Source: Pseudomonadota bacterium (GTDB taxonomy: Bacteria; Pseudomonadota; Gammaproteobacteria; Burkholderiales; Gallionellaceae). Taken from it: a stretch of 64,000 bases of DNA. The stretch is from assembly GCA_021800795.1 (NCBI GenBank), contig JAJYYO010000004.1, positions 1 through 64,000 on the forward strand. Reading direction: 5' to 3'. A program made the translations under genes and the position numbers. Below, one piece after another: positions 29,647 to 37,307 of this stretch (its first letter is position 1; each line of letters begins with the position of its first letter). The notes under the pieces were generated by a model. The model was not told the DNA's origin. It was given only the letters and a program-made list of their open reading frames with translations, and ran no database searches.

Positions 29647-29683
29647 GTACCCGATTTGACTGCCATGCAGTCAAATCGGGTAC
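29647..29683. promoter_or_regulatory. perfect 16-bp palindrome in the katG upstream region
   Basis: GTACCCGATTTGACTG (29647-29662) and its exact complement (29668-29683) surround CCATG. On the katG strand a TATATT -10-like box (about 29645-29640) follows at once, so the palindrome overlaps where a regulator or the -35 region would be. It could be an operator for a peroxide-responsive regulator or a strong hairpin; no known box is recognised. It lies 48-84 bases before katG and about 190 bases from the insertion sequence, so it is not an end of the latter. Confidence 0.55.
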
Positions 29684-29870
29684 ATTTTGTATTCTGAGGT
29701 TGAAAGCCGGGCTCGTCAGAAGCCGCAATAACAATTTCGGCCTGCCGGATGCAGAATAGCCGGCTCGAAAGCTGACAGCCGTTACCTGCAACAATGTGCC
29801 ATTTGCCGCTATTCATTGATCTGTTTTTTAACAATATTTTCTGACATCGTGTGTGACTCGTGTGTGACTC

Positions 29871-31337
29871 TGTCAACGCTAAATAGAAATGTCCGCTTTC
29901 CTGCAAAGTAGAAATGTCCGCTTTCCCTGTTTCCCTTGAGCTACGTTGTAGCTCGCTGACCGTCGTGGGCGGATTTTCCGACGGACATTTTTCTCCAGGG
30001 ATGATTGGCAGCGGGCTTGTGTTCCGTGTTGCGCCGCGCCATCGCTTTATCGACTTGTGCATTGACCGATTTGCCATCTGCCACTGCCGACTGTCGTTTT
30101 GGTTTACTCATCACGCCATAAGTCAGTTTTCGCTTTCTCCAGAGCAATTCCTGACTCCCGTCAAAGTGTTCGTGTATCGTGACCTTGGCTCCTCGCAATC
30201 CCAGACCTGTACCGGTCGTGGCGACTTGCAGCAACTGATTTTCATGCTGGCAAGACAGGTTTTTTGAAAGTATTTTCGTCACTTGAACTGACAGGGTGCG
30301 CACAAGGTTGGCCGGTGTTCCGGCATAGGCCAGATGCGCATCAGGCATGCCTTTGGGCGTTACTGCAAAACGCTTGTTGAAGTTCTCGATGTAGACGGGC
30401 AACCAGGCGTTGGCACTGTCCATGTCGTTGATTCCTGTCAGGCGCATTTCCTTGACCAACCGGTCCTGCAAAGTCTGATTGGCACGCTCCACCCGTCCCT
30501 TGGCTTGCGGGCTGTGTGCGTGGATGCATTCGATCCCCAACTCGCGCGCAGCCCGCGAGAATTGCGTTTCGGCCTCCGGATCGGCGTCCTTGGCATTGAT
30601 GCGGAAGATGCTGTGTTTGTCGCTGTACAGCGCCGCCGGCACGCCATGTGCGAGGATATGGTCGTGAAGTACATGCATATAGCCCAGCGTGGTTTCGGTC
30701 GGCGCAAAGCGCAGCTGGGTTAACCGTCCGGTGGCATCGTCAATGAATACCAGCAGCGTGCAATTCGCACTGCGCCCTTCAAACCAGTCGTGGGGGCTGC
30801 CGTCTATCTGGATGAGTTCGCCAAACCGCGCACGCCGCTCGCGCATCGGGTGAGCGCATACCGTGCCGCCTTTCTTCGGGCGCCAATAACCCGCTTTGAT
30901 CATGATCTGGCGCGTACTCTCGACGGACAGTTGCACGTCATGTATCCCGGACAGTTTCTCGCAAGCCAGCGTCGGTCCGAAGTCACGGTAATGCGTGCCA
31001 ATGAGGTCAATGGCCGTCGTGCGAATAGCATCATTTAGCCGCCGGTTTGAGGCTCTGCCGCGCTTCTTGCTAACCAATCCGGACAATCCTTCCTGTTGAT
31101 AACGTTTCGCTAGCCGCCGTGTCTGGCGAGTGGTGATCCCCATCCGTCTGGCCGCCTCCTGTTGGCTGATTCTGTGTTCTTTCAGTAACGCCAGTATCTG
31201 CGCTTGTTTCGCTTCTTTTTGGCTCATGAGTTGGTCCATTTTCAATATATCCGCCACTGTTTTTAACAGGGGTGAGTTTAATCACCAGCGGACATTTCTA
31301 CTTGGGAGAAAGCGGACATTACTACTTTGGGCTAACA
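29871..31337 (-). mobile_element. complete IS1202-like (ISNCY) insertion sequence
   Basis: A 1467-bp element. Left end TGTCAACGCTAAATAGAAAT and right end (reversed) TGTTAGCCCAAAGTAGTAAT are imperfect inverted repeats, both continuing into GTCCGCTTTC; the word AGAAATGTCCGCT recurs about 30 bases further in at each end. The element is flanked by a 17-bp direct repeat TGACTCGTGTGTGACTC at 29854-29870 and 31338-31354. Such long target duplications and one DDE transposase fit the IS1202 group. Both ends and the gene look intact, so it may be recent. Confidence 0.85.
29941..31239 (-). CDS. DDE transposase of the IS1202-like element
   Basis: About 432 residues. N-terminal helix-turn-helix (LKEHRISQQEAARRMGITTR...LAKRYQQEGLSGL), then an rve-type catalytic core: first Asp in LIQIDGSPHDWFEG, second in ALYSDKHSIFR, and the Glu in KGRVERANQTLQDRL. 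A basic C-terminus follows. The start may be ATG 31239 or an in-frame GTG at 31257. No frameshift or stop is visible. Confidence 0.88.
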   Translation of the reverse strand: MDQLMSQKEAKQAQILALLKEHRISQQEAARRMGITTRQTRRLAKRYQQEGLSGLVSKKRGRASNRRLNDAIRTTAIDLIGTHYRDFGPTLACEKLSGIHDVQLSVESTRQIMIKAGYWRPKKGGTVCAHPMRERRARFGELIQIDGSPHDWFEGRSANCTLLVFIDDATGRLTQLRFAPTETTLGYMHVLHDHILAHGVPAALYSDKHSIFRINAKDADPEAETQFSRAARELGIECIHAHSPQAKGRVERANQTLQDRLVKEMRLTGINDMDSANAWLPVYIENFNKRFAVTPKGMPDAHLAYAGTPANLVRTLSVQVTKILSKNLSCQHENQLLQVATTGTGLGLRGAKVTIHEHFDGSQELLWRKRKLTYGVMSKPKRQSAVADGKSVNAQVDKAMARRNTEHKPAANHPWRKMSVGKSAHDGQRATT

Positions 31338-31364
31338 TGACTCGTGTGTGACTCTTGCTTTTTA

Positions 31365-31387
31365 TTGTATATTTACATAATATACAA
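31365..31387. promoter_or_regulatory. palindromic operator before brnTA
   Basis: TTGTATATT and AATATACAA surround TACAT in a perfect 9-bp inverted repeat, 2 bases before the brnT ATG. BrnA-type antitoxins of the ribbon-helix-helix class bind such AT-rich palindromes and repress their own operon, so this is the probable operator. The right 17-bp target duplication of the IS ends 10 bases upstream, so the IS landed at the edge of the brnTA promoter. Confidence 0.6.
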
Positions 31388-31389
31388 AA

Positions 31390-31689
31390 ATGATTGATCT
31401 GAGCAAAATTTCCAGTTTTGACTGGGACGAAGGAAACACCCGTAAAAACGAAAAACACGGTGTTTCAATGGCTGAAGCGGAGCAAATATTTTTCAATGAA
31501 CCACTTTTGCTGCTTGCCGATATCAAACACAGCCAAGGTGAGTCACGCTTTCACGCATTAGGAAAGACAGATGATGGGCGAACATTACATATCACCTTCA
31601 CACTACGTAATACAGGTGAGATGATTCGGGTGATTTCGGCCAGAGATATGCACAAGAAGGAGCGCACGATCTATGAACAAGCAACTTAA
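31390..31689 (+). CDS. brnT: BrnT family ribonuclease toxin
   Basis: A 99-residue protein with the BrnT pattern: FDWDEGNTRKNEKHGVSMAEAEQIF at the N-terminus, then HSQGESRFHALGKTDDGRTLHITFTLR and ending IRVISARDMHKKERTIYE. BrnT has a RelE-like fold and cleaves RNA to stop translation. It overlaps brnA by 17 bases. The very short leader suggests that the palindrome directly upstream contains the promoter. Confidence 0.9.
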   Translation: MIDLSKISSFDWDEGNTRKNEKHGVSMAEAEQIFFNEPLLLLADIKHSQGESRFHALGKTDDGRTLHITFTLRNTGEMIRVISARDMHKKERTIYEQAT

Positions 31690-31939
31690 ACCTATCCCAA
31701 AATTTGCCAATGAGACTGAAGAACAAGCCTTCTGGAGCAAAGAGGACTCAACGGATTATGTGGATTGGACAAAAGCACAAAAGGTTGTGCTGCCCAATTT
31801 GAAGCCCACGACCAAAACGATTTCACTGCGACTGCCCCAGCATCTGCTGGATTCAATAAAGGCCGCTGCGAACTCGCGCGATGTGCCTTACCAGTCGCTC
31901 ATCAAGGTGTGGTTGCAAGAGAAGTTGCACAGCCACTAA
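31673..31939 (+). CDS. brnA: BrnA family ribbon-helix-helix antitoxin
   Basis: An 88-residue protein: toxin-binding N-terminus (FANETEEQAFWSKEDSTDYVDW) and a C-terminal CopG-like ribbon-helix-helix (KTISLRLPQHLLDSIKAAANSRDVPYQSLIKVWLQEKL). It should neutralise BrnT and repress at the palindrome before brnT. Both genes look intact. Confidence 0.9.
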   Translation: MNKQLKPIPKFANETEEQAFWSKEDSTDYVDWTKAQKVVLPNLKPTTKTISLRLPQHLLDSIKAAANSRDVPYQSLIKVWLQEKLHSH

Positions 31940-32178
31940 TCCTATTTAATTCCTGCATGTTTTCCGACGCGGCCTGCGGCGCGTGCGGATAAATTGCCTG
32001 AGCTAAAAAATTGAATGGCGGCTTCCTGACTTACAATACTGCATCGCCACGGGCGGCAAGGTGCCAATTTCTGCCGGTCGGAAGCACCTCGCCATTGCAG
32101 TCATTGGGTTTTACAGTACGGTCTCAGGAACCATTTATTCAATTGACGGACGGACAAATATGACCGATTATACGTGCC

Positions 32179-32392
32179 ATGAAAGGCAACGAATTTTTGA
32201 AGAAACTCAAAGCGCTTGCCGAGCGCAAAGGTTGGCCTTATGAGTGGCATCCCGATGAAGGCAAGGGCAGGCGCACTTTATGTGAATGGACAGAAAACCA
32301 TCGTGCGCAATTTGAAGGATGAATTAAAAACCGGAACCTTGCATGCCATGCTCAAACAACTGGGCGTCAAAGAAAGCGACCTGCATAAATAG
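32179..32392 (+). pseudogene. hicA: frameshifted hicA toxin gene
   Basis: From ATG 32179 the frame reads MKGNEFLKKLKALAERKGW and PYEWHPDEGKG, the HicA N-terminus, but then leaves the family and stops early. One frame over, from about 32272, it continues LYVNGQKTIVRNLKDELKTG, TLHAMLKQLGVKESDLHK, the usual HicA C-terminus, to TAG at 32390-32392. The segment that should hold the catalytic Ser-His (KGSHGTLY) is changed to a run around AGGGCAGGCGC. The length (214) is not a multiple of three. The toxin is therefore dead unless the assembly is wrong there. Confidence 0.85.
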
Positions 32393-32400
32393 AGGGCACC

Positions 32401-32823
32401 ATGAAAACTTACGACTACGCATTTCGATTTACCAAAGAAGATGACGGCTGGGTGATTACCTGCCGCGACCTGCCAGAAGCTATTTCTCAGGCCGGTGCGA
32501 ACGAGGTTCGGATTGAAGTCGCGGAAGGTTGCTTGCAAGCCGCGCTTGAGTCTCGCATTCGCGACAACGAACCCTTGCCTGTTGCCAGTAAATCACGCCG
32601 GGGCGAGGTAATGGTTTCATCGCCTGCCGCTACTGCTGCCAAGGCTGCGCTTTATGATGCGATGCGCGATGCAGGAATTTCCAAGATTGAGCTTGCCCGC
32701 AAGTTGGGCATAGACGAAAAAGAAGTCCGCAGAATGCTGGACGCCGGACACGGCACCAAGCTCCCGCGTATTGCCGAAGCGGTTGAAGCGTTAGGACGGC
32801 ATTTGCATATTGCGCTTGCTTGA
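32401..32823 (+). CDS. hicB: HicB family antitoxin with helix-turn-helix
   Basis: A 140-residue protein: N-terminal HicB partial RNase-H fold (YDYAFRFTKEDDGWVITCRDLPEAISQAG) and a C-terminal helix-turn-helix (DAGISKIELARKLGIDEKEVRRMLD). It is intact although the adjacent toxin frame is broken, so it is now an orphan DNA-binding antitoxin that could still control its promoter or neutralise related toxins elsewhere. GAGGGCACC precedes the ATG. Confidence 0.9.
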   Translation: MKTYDYAFRFTKEDDGWVITCRDLPEAISQAGANEVRIEVAEGCLQAALESRIRDNEPLPVASKSRRGEVMVSSPAATAAKAALYDAMRDAGISKIELARKLGIDEKEVRRMLDAGHGTKLPRIAEAVEALGRHLHIALA

Positions 32824-33051
32824 TCAGCATTTGTAAAAGCTGAAAGGTGCTATGGCTGTGTGTCCGGGAACATCCTTGCAGGCCGTCGCTGCTGCAAAGC
32901 TGAAGTTTTGCAGGCCACGAGTCGGATGCGTGGGCTATTTCACAATCAAGAATTCCTATACATTGCCGTTATGCATAGGCCCAATGGTATATTTACTTGC
33001 CCATTGCGTCACCGTACTATGCAATTGGAAAAATAATGGGGATCACAAGCC

Positions 33052-33627
33052 ATGCCAAACAGAAAGTGGTTGCTGATTCCGATTTGTCTACTGGCTGCAA
33101 TGATGTTTGTCTCTGCAAGGTGGGGGATTGCAGATTTCTACGCTCGTACTACGAGCCATGAGCTGAAAAATTGGGCGGAAAAAAATTCCAGTCTCATTCT
33201 CCCAGAATGGGAATATGCCAGAAGAAGGGCGGAGTCCTCACGCAATCTGGATTCTGAAAATCCGTTGCATTCGGAAGATTTGGCCAGACTTTATCTGTTG
33301 CGGACGGGTATGCCGAAACTTCTTATTAATGAAAGAAAGACAGCGCTCAGGAATGCGCTTTCCGGATTCAGGGAGGCTGCCAACCTCAGACCTGCCTCGG
33401 CATACGACTGGATCATGCTGATGGCTGTAAAATCCGATTTGGGGGAGTTCGATCAGGAATATCTTCGCGCATTTGATAATGCCGTTTTCCTTGGGCCGTG
33501 GGAGCAGGCCACGGCGCTGGTCATTGCCGATTCAGGTACCAAAGCCTGGAACAGGCTGTCGGAGCAGCAAAAAAGCCAGGTGCTGCAATATATCAATCGC
33601 CGTTCAAACGGCAATAAACCCCGATAA
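33052..33627 (+). CDS. VpsP-like polysaccharide biosynthesis protein
   Basis: A 191-residue protein with one N-terminal membrane segment (WLLIPICLLAAMMFVSARWG) and a helical periplasmic part containing LARLYLLR, LRNALSGFREAANLRPASAYDWIMLM and ALGPWEQ-like repeats resembling tetratricopeptide units. The pattern fits the VpsP family found in exopolysaccharide clusters. It is coupled to the next gene, an O-antigen ligase-like polymerase, by a one-base overlap (TAATG). Confidence 0.65.
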   Translation: MPNRKWLLIPICLLAAMMFVSARWGIADFYARTTSHELKNWAEKNSSLILPEWEYARRRAESSRNLDSENPLHSEDLARLYLLRTGMPKLLINERKTALRNALSGFREAANLRPASAYDWIMLMAVKSDLGEFDQEYLRAFDNAVFLGPWEQATALVIADSGTKAWNRLSEQQKSQVLQYINRRSNGNKPR

Positions 33628-35090
33628 TGATCATGCCATCATCTGAGCCAGCCGGCATGAGGCACGATAATTCCGGTTCAGCTCTTGAGAAATACCTTTT
33701 TTGGGTCTACCTTGCGCTGCTTGTCTGGGCTCCGCTGCCATTTGCAAGCGTCATGCAATGGTCAGCTTCGATCATTGAGTTTCTGGTTTTCGGGCTATCT
33801 TTGCTTTGGCTTTGGGAGTACATGGGAAACAGGGTGGTATTTACGGCAGCTTTTTTCAGGGCCAAACCTGTTCTTATCCTGCTTGCGTTTTGGCTGGTTT
33901 TTGTCATGTTGCAGTTTTCGCCATTGCCGGTTTCTCTTGTTAACATGCTTTCCCCGGAATCGGCAAGGGTCAATGCGCTCGCAGACAACAGGGGATGGAT
34001 CACGCTTTCAGTCGATACATACGCCACGACTGCATCCTGGATGAAAAGCGCAAGCTACGTGCTTTTCTTTGTACTGTCCCTGTTGCTGGTTAACACCCGG
34101 GGGCGCCTTGAAATGCTGGCTTATGTTTTGCTTTTCAGCGGACTGTTTCAGGCTGTTTATGGCGCGCTGATGACGATGTCAGGATATGAATACATTTTTT
34201 TGACTGAAAAAGTTGACTATATTGGCAATGCCACCGGGACTTTCATCAATCGCAATCACCTGGCAGGCTATCTTGAAATGTGTCTTTCGGTGGGAATGGG
34301 ACTTCTGATTTCCAGGCTGGGCGGGAAAACGGCATCCGGTTGGCGTCAGAAAACACGCAACGTACTTCGTCTTTTCTTCAGTCAAAAAATGAAGATCAGG
34401 CTCTCCCTGTTGCTGATGGTGATTGCACTGGTGCTCACCCGTTCCAGAATGGGGAATACCGCATTTTTTTCGAGTATGCTGGCGGCTGGCGTAATCGGCC
34501 TTGTTTTTTCACGCCACGCGACGCGCTCAATGGTGATTCTTCTGGCGAGCCTGGTAGTGATCGATATTTTCATCGCGGGGTCATGGTTTGGCGTCAACCA
34601 GGTGGTAGAACGAATTGAAAACAGTTCCGTGGTTAACGATGCAGAACGCATTGATCTCGACTCCAAAGGCTTGCAGCAATGGCGTGACTATCCTCTCACA
34701 GGTTCAGGATTGGGAAGTTACGATATCGCATTTCCACGTTACAAGGTTGCAGAACTTGGCGGTCGTCCCGAACATGCGCACAACGATTATGTGGAATTTG
34801 GCACCGAAACCGGGATGATCGGTATAAGCCTGTTGAGTCTTAGTGTCATTTTTTCATTCGTCGCTGCACTGTTCGCACAGTACCGGCGCCGCGATCCCGT
34901 GATGCGGGGCATGGCCTTCGCCTCGACAATGGGTATCATCGCGCTCACGATCCACAGCACGGTCGATTTCAATCTGCAGATTCCATCGAATGCGCTGACT
35001 TTCATGGTCATTCTGGCTTTGGCGTGGATTTCCCTTGCGCTGGATTCAGGGCACCACCGGAAAAGAAGTTCTTCCGAAAAAGTAATTTAG
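33627..35090 (+). CDS. O-antigen ligase/Wzy-like polymerase
   Basis: A 487-residue membrane protein with about 12 hydrophobic segments and a large periplasmic loop. The Wzy_C/WaaL motif is visible: TLTRSRMG-like LVLTRSRMGNTAFF, and the loop DYPLTGSGLGSYD with PEHAHNDYVEFGTETGMIG, where the His and Asn-Asp are typical of O-antigen ligases and polymerases. With the VpsP-like gene it makes a small exopolysaccharide module; no glycosyltransferases are nearby, so they must be elsewhere. Confidence 0.85.
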   Translation: MIMPSSEPAGMRHDNSGSALEKYLFWVYLALLVWAPLPFASVMQWSASIIEFLVFGLSLLWLWEYMGNRVVFTAAFFRAKPVLILLAFWLVFVMLQFSPLPVSLVNMLSPESARVNALADNRGWITLSVDTYATTASWMKSASYVLFFVLSLLLVNTRGRLEMLAYVLLFSGLFQAVYGALMTMSGYEYIFLTEKVDYIGNATGTFINRNHLAGYLEMCLSVGMGLLISRLGGKTASGWRQKTRNVLRLFFSQKMKIRLSLLLMVIALVLTRSRMGNTAFFSSMLAAGVIGLVFSRHATRSMVILLASLVVIDIFIAGSWFGVNQVVERIENSSVVNDAERIDLDSKGLQQWRDYPLTGSGLGSYDIAFPRYKVAELGGRPEHAHNDYVEFGTETGMIGISLLSLSVIFSFVAALFAQYRRRDPVMRGMAFASTMGIIALTIHSTVDFNLQIPSNALTFMVILALAWISLALDSGHHRKRSSSEKVI

Positions 35091-35223
35091 GGGAACGCTG
35101 ATTTAATCCGTTCGTGGTGAGCCTGTCGAACCATGAGCGGATTAAATGCTTATAATTCAATTTGTTGTAGTCACCCTTCGACAAGCTCAGGGCGAACGGT
35201 TGATTTATTCAGCGCTTACTTAG
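35087..35223. mobile_element. miniature inverted-repeat element, copy B1
   Basis: A 129-bp non-coding element (35091-35219) with ends GGGAACGCTGA and, reversed, GTAAGCGCTGA, flanked by TTAG on both sides (35087-35090, 35220-35223). Inside, GTTCGTGGTGAGCCTGTCGA and CTTCGACAAGCTCAGGGCGA form two inverted arms. The outer sequence CTGATTTA is shared with the 109-bp elements at 18.9 and 58.4 kb. The left duplication overlaps the stop codon of the polymerase gene, so the element landed at the very end of that gene. Confidence 0.75.
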
Positions 35224-35224
35224 C

Positions 35225-35902
35225 TCATTTAGGGGAAGCTGAACCTGTGTAAGGCTTGATGCCTGCGACGATTTCCTTTGCGCGCAGCGCTGCCTTGTTG
35301 GCCAGCGACACTTGCTCGATGGTTTTTGCGGCGACAGTTTCGGCCTGTTCCGCCTTCTCCGCAGCTTCATTTGCCAATGCGCGCGCCTTTTCGGCTGCCT
35401 CCTTCAAGAACTTTTTGTCGTTGGGGCCGATGCTGAAATTGAATTTCGCCGCCAGCGCATCAGCATTGGTTGACAGATTCTCCGCATTTTTGGCGCCATC
35501 TCCCGCCACTACCGCCAATGCCTTAGCGGTAGTGGCACCTGCGACAGCAGCCTTATATTCGGACATGACCGCATTTTCTAGGCGCTTGGATAGTTCAGCT
35601 GAATTCTGAGCGAATTTCATCGCTTCATTGTATTCATCGCGGTTGGGTGCTTGGGCATTGGCATTTGCCGTTTTCGCTGCCTCAAGCGCGTCCAGCGAGG
35701 TATTGGAAGCTTCGCTACTGTCATTGATCGCGCTGTTAACGACATTCACTACACCGTTGCTTGCTTCCATGGAATCGGAATGGGCTATTTCGGCATTGCC
35801 GAGGTAAACTTCGGCTACTTTGGCAATACTTACAGCAGCATGTGCAGAAAGGCTAAATATCGACATTGTCATTAATATGCACAATCTTAACTTCTTGGTC
35901 AT
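35225..35902 (-). CDS. secreted alanine-rich helical protein, unknown function (1)
   Basis: A 225-residue protein with a signal peptide (LCILMTMSIFSLSAHAA) and a mature part that is almost wholly alpha-helical by composition: long Ala/Glu/Lys stretches such as FLKEAAEKARALANEAAEKA. No Cys or Trp is seen in the mature part. The end, GIKPYTGSASPK, resembles that of the neighbouring larger gene. AAGGAG stands before the ATG. I do not know the family; a coiled-coil periplasmic or surface protein is the likely form. Confidence 0.7.
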   Translation of the reverse strand: MTKKLRLCILMTMSIFSLSAHAAVSIAKVAEVYLGNAEIAHSDSMEASNGVVNVVNSAINDSSEASNTSLDALEAAKTANANAQAPNRDEYNEAMKFAQNSAELSKRLENAVMSEYKAAVAGATTAKALAVVAGDGAKNAENLSTNADALAAKFNFSIGPNDKKFLKEAAEKARALANEAAEKAEQAETVAAKTIEQVSLANKAALRAKEIVAGIKPYTGSASPK

Positions 35903-35955
35903 TTTGATCTCCTTGCGTACTTTTCATGATCATTGTTCATTAGAATACACTGCCG

Positions 35956-37071
35956 TTATTTACTTGGTGAATAAGCAGGTATTGAATTAACGATGTTTGT
36001 TGCCTCTTGAGCGATATTAGCGGCTTCACCAAAGGCAGTAGCAGCTTGGTTGGCTGCCAAAACAGCGGCTGCGGCTGCCTGATTGGCTTTTGCATCTGCA
36101 GCCATGGCCGCATTGCGAGCTGCTGCGGCTTGATCGGCGGCAGCTTTTGCTTCAGCAGCATTCTGTGCAGCGACCGTATTTAATTGCCTGGCAATTGCTG
36201 CATCAGCGGCGGCGTGTTGCAGCAAGTTCTTGGCTTCGGCGAGTTTTGTATCGACTTGTTGCTTTTGCGTGTCACTCAGCTTAGAGCGATCAATACTTTT
36301 GATTAAATTCTCAAGAACCGTGAGATTTTCTTGTGCTTGTTGCAGATCTTTTTGTGCTGTCGCCGAATGTATCGCAGTCTGCTGAGCCGCATTTCGTGCA
36401 TTCGCATCGTGAACATCAGCGGCTTCGCTGGCTGTCCGAGCTGCTCCGAGCGCAGCGCCAGAAATTTCACCTTGGGCCTTGGCAACCTCGGAATACATTT
36501 GAGAGCTCAGACCTTCCTGAAAGGAAGCATCGGCGTAGTTCTGTGCATCCTGTGCTGCATCCACGGCTGCTGCCTTGGCCGCGTCATAAACATCTTTATT
36601 TCCACCCTGAGACTCAAGAATCGCTGTTGCTGCTTCACCGCCAGCCTTATATGAATATGAGTTGGCCTGTTGTTTGTAGACTTCTGCATTTTTGCTTGCT
36701 AATTCGGCTTGCGACTGTGTATCTTCGGCATTCCCCTGTGCTGTTTCTGCTCTTTTCTGTTCTTTTTTAGCTTGGTCTTGATTCGCTTTGGCTGCGTTCA
36801 TCTCTCTCAGTGCATCGAGTCTTGAATCTCTGGCAGCCTCTTTTTCTTCATATGCATTTTTTTGGGCAGCGGAAATAGCGTTCACCTGTCTCTGAACTAT
36901 CGCCAGAATATCAAGGAAATTGAGTTCGTTAGGAGACCGACCCATACCGCCGCCTGTACCGCTGGCTCCAAAATCAACAGCAAGCGCAGTCCCGCTTGCC
37001 ATCAGCGCCATCATCAGACCGGCCAGCCGTAATTTTCTTACGACATCTCGTCTTTGCAGAATTGTCGCCAT
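35956..37071 (-). CDS. secreted alanine-rich coiled-coil protein, unknown function (2)
   Basis: A 371-residue protein with a signal peptide (LRLAGLMMALMASGTALAVD), a short Gly-rich stretch (GASGTGGGMGRSP), then about 320 residues of Ala/Gln/Lys/Glu-rich heptads (AKANQDQAKKEQKRAETAQG; QAAAAAVLAANQAATAFGEA). No Cys or Trp is visible. It ends SIPAYSPSK, parallel to the smaller neighbour 53 bases downstream, so the two probably form an operon of paralogues. AAGGAGG precedes the ATG. No family recognised. Confidence 0.7.
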   Translation of the reverse strand: MATILQRRDVVRKLRLAGLMMALMASGTALAVDFGASGTGGGMGRSPNELNFLDILAIVQRQVNAISAAQKNAYEEKEAARDSRLDALREMNAAKANQDQAKKEQKRAETAQGNAEDTQSQAELASKNAEVYKQQANSYSYKAGGEAATAILESQGGNKDVYDAAKAAAVDAAQDAQNYADASFQEGLSSQMYSEVAKAQGEISGAALGAARTASEAADVHDANARNAAQQTAIHSATAQKDLQQAQENLTVLENLIKSIDRSKLSDTQKQQVDTKLAEAKNLLQHAAADAAIARQLNTVAAQNAAEAKAAADQAAAARNAAMAADAKANQAAAAAVLAANQAATAFGEAANIAQEATNIVNSIPAYSPSK

Positions 37072-37307
37072 GTTCGTTTCCTCCTTGAAGGTTTTAGGGC
37101 AGTGCGGATTTCACACGTACTGGAAATCAGGCGTTACGACTTACGGGATGCGACACTGACATAGTTGTTTTGAATCCACAATATGCCGGAATGCATAGAT
37201 AATTCAGCCTAGTGACGGGCGGATTGCCGGTAGCGGTTGACCTGCGTTTGATTGCATGACGGGTAGGGATTGCCTTACACTGCCGTGCTTTTTCATAAGG
37301 AGTGGGG

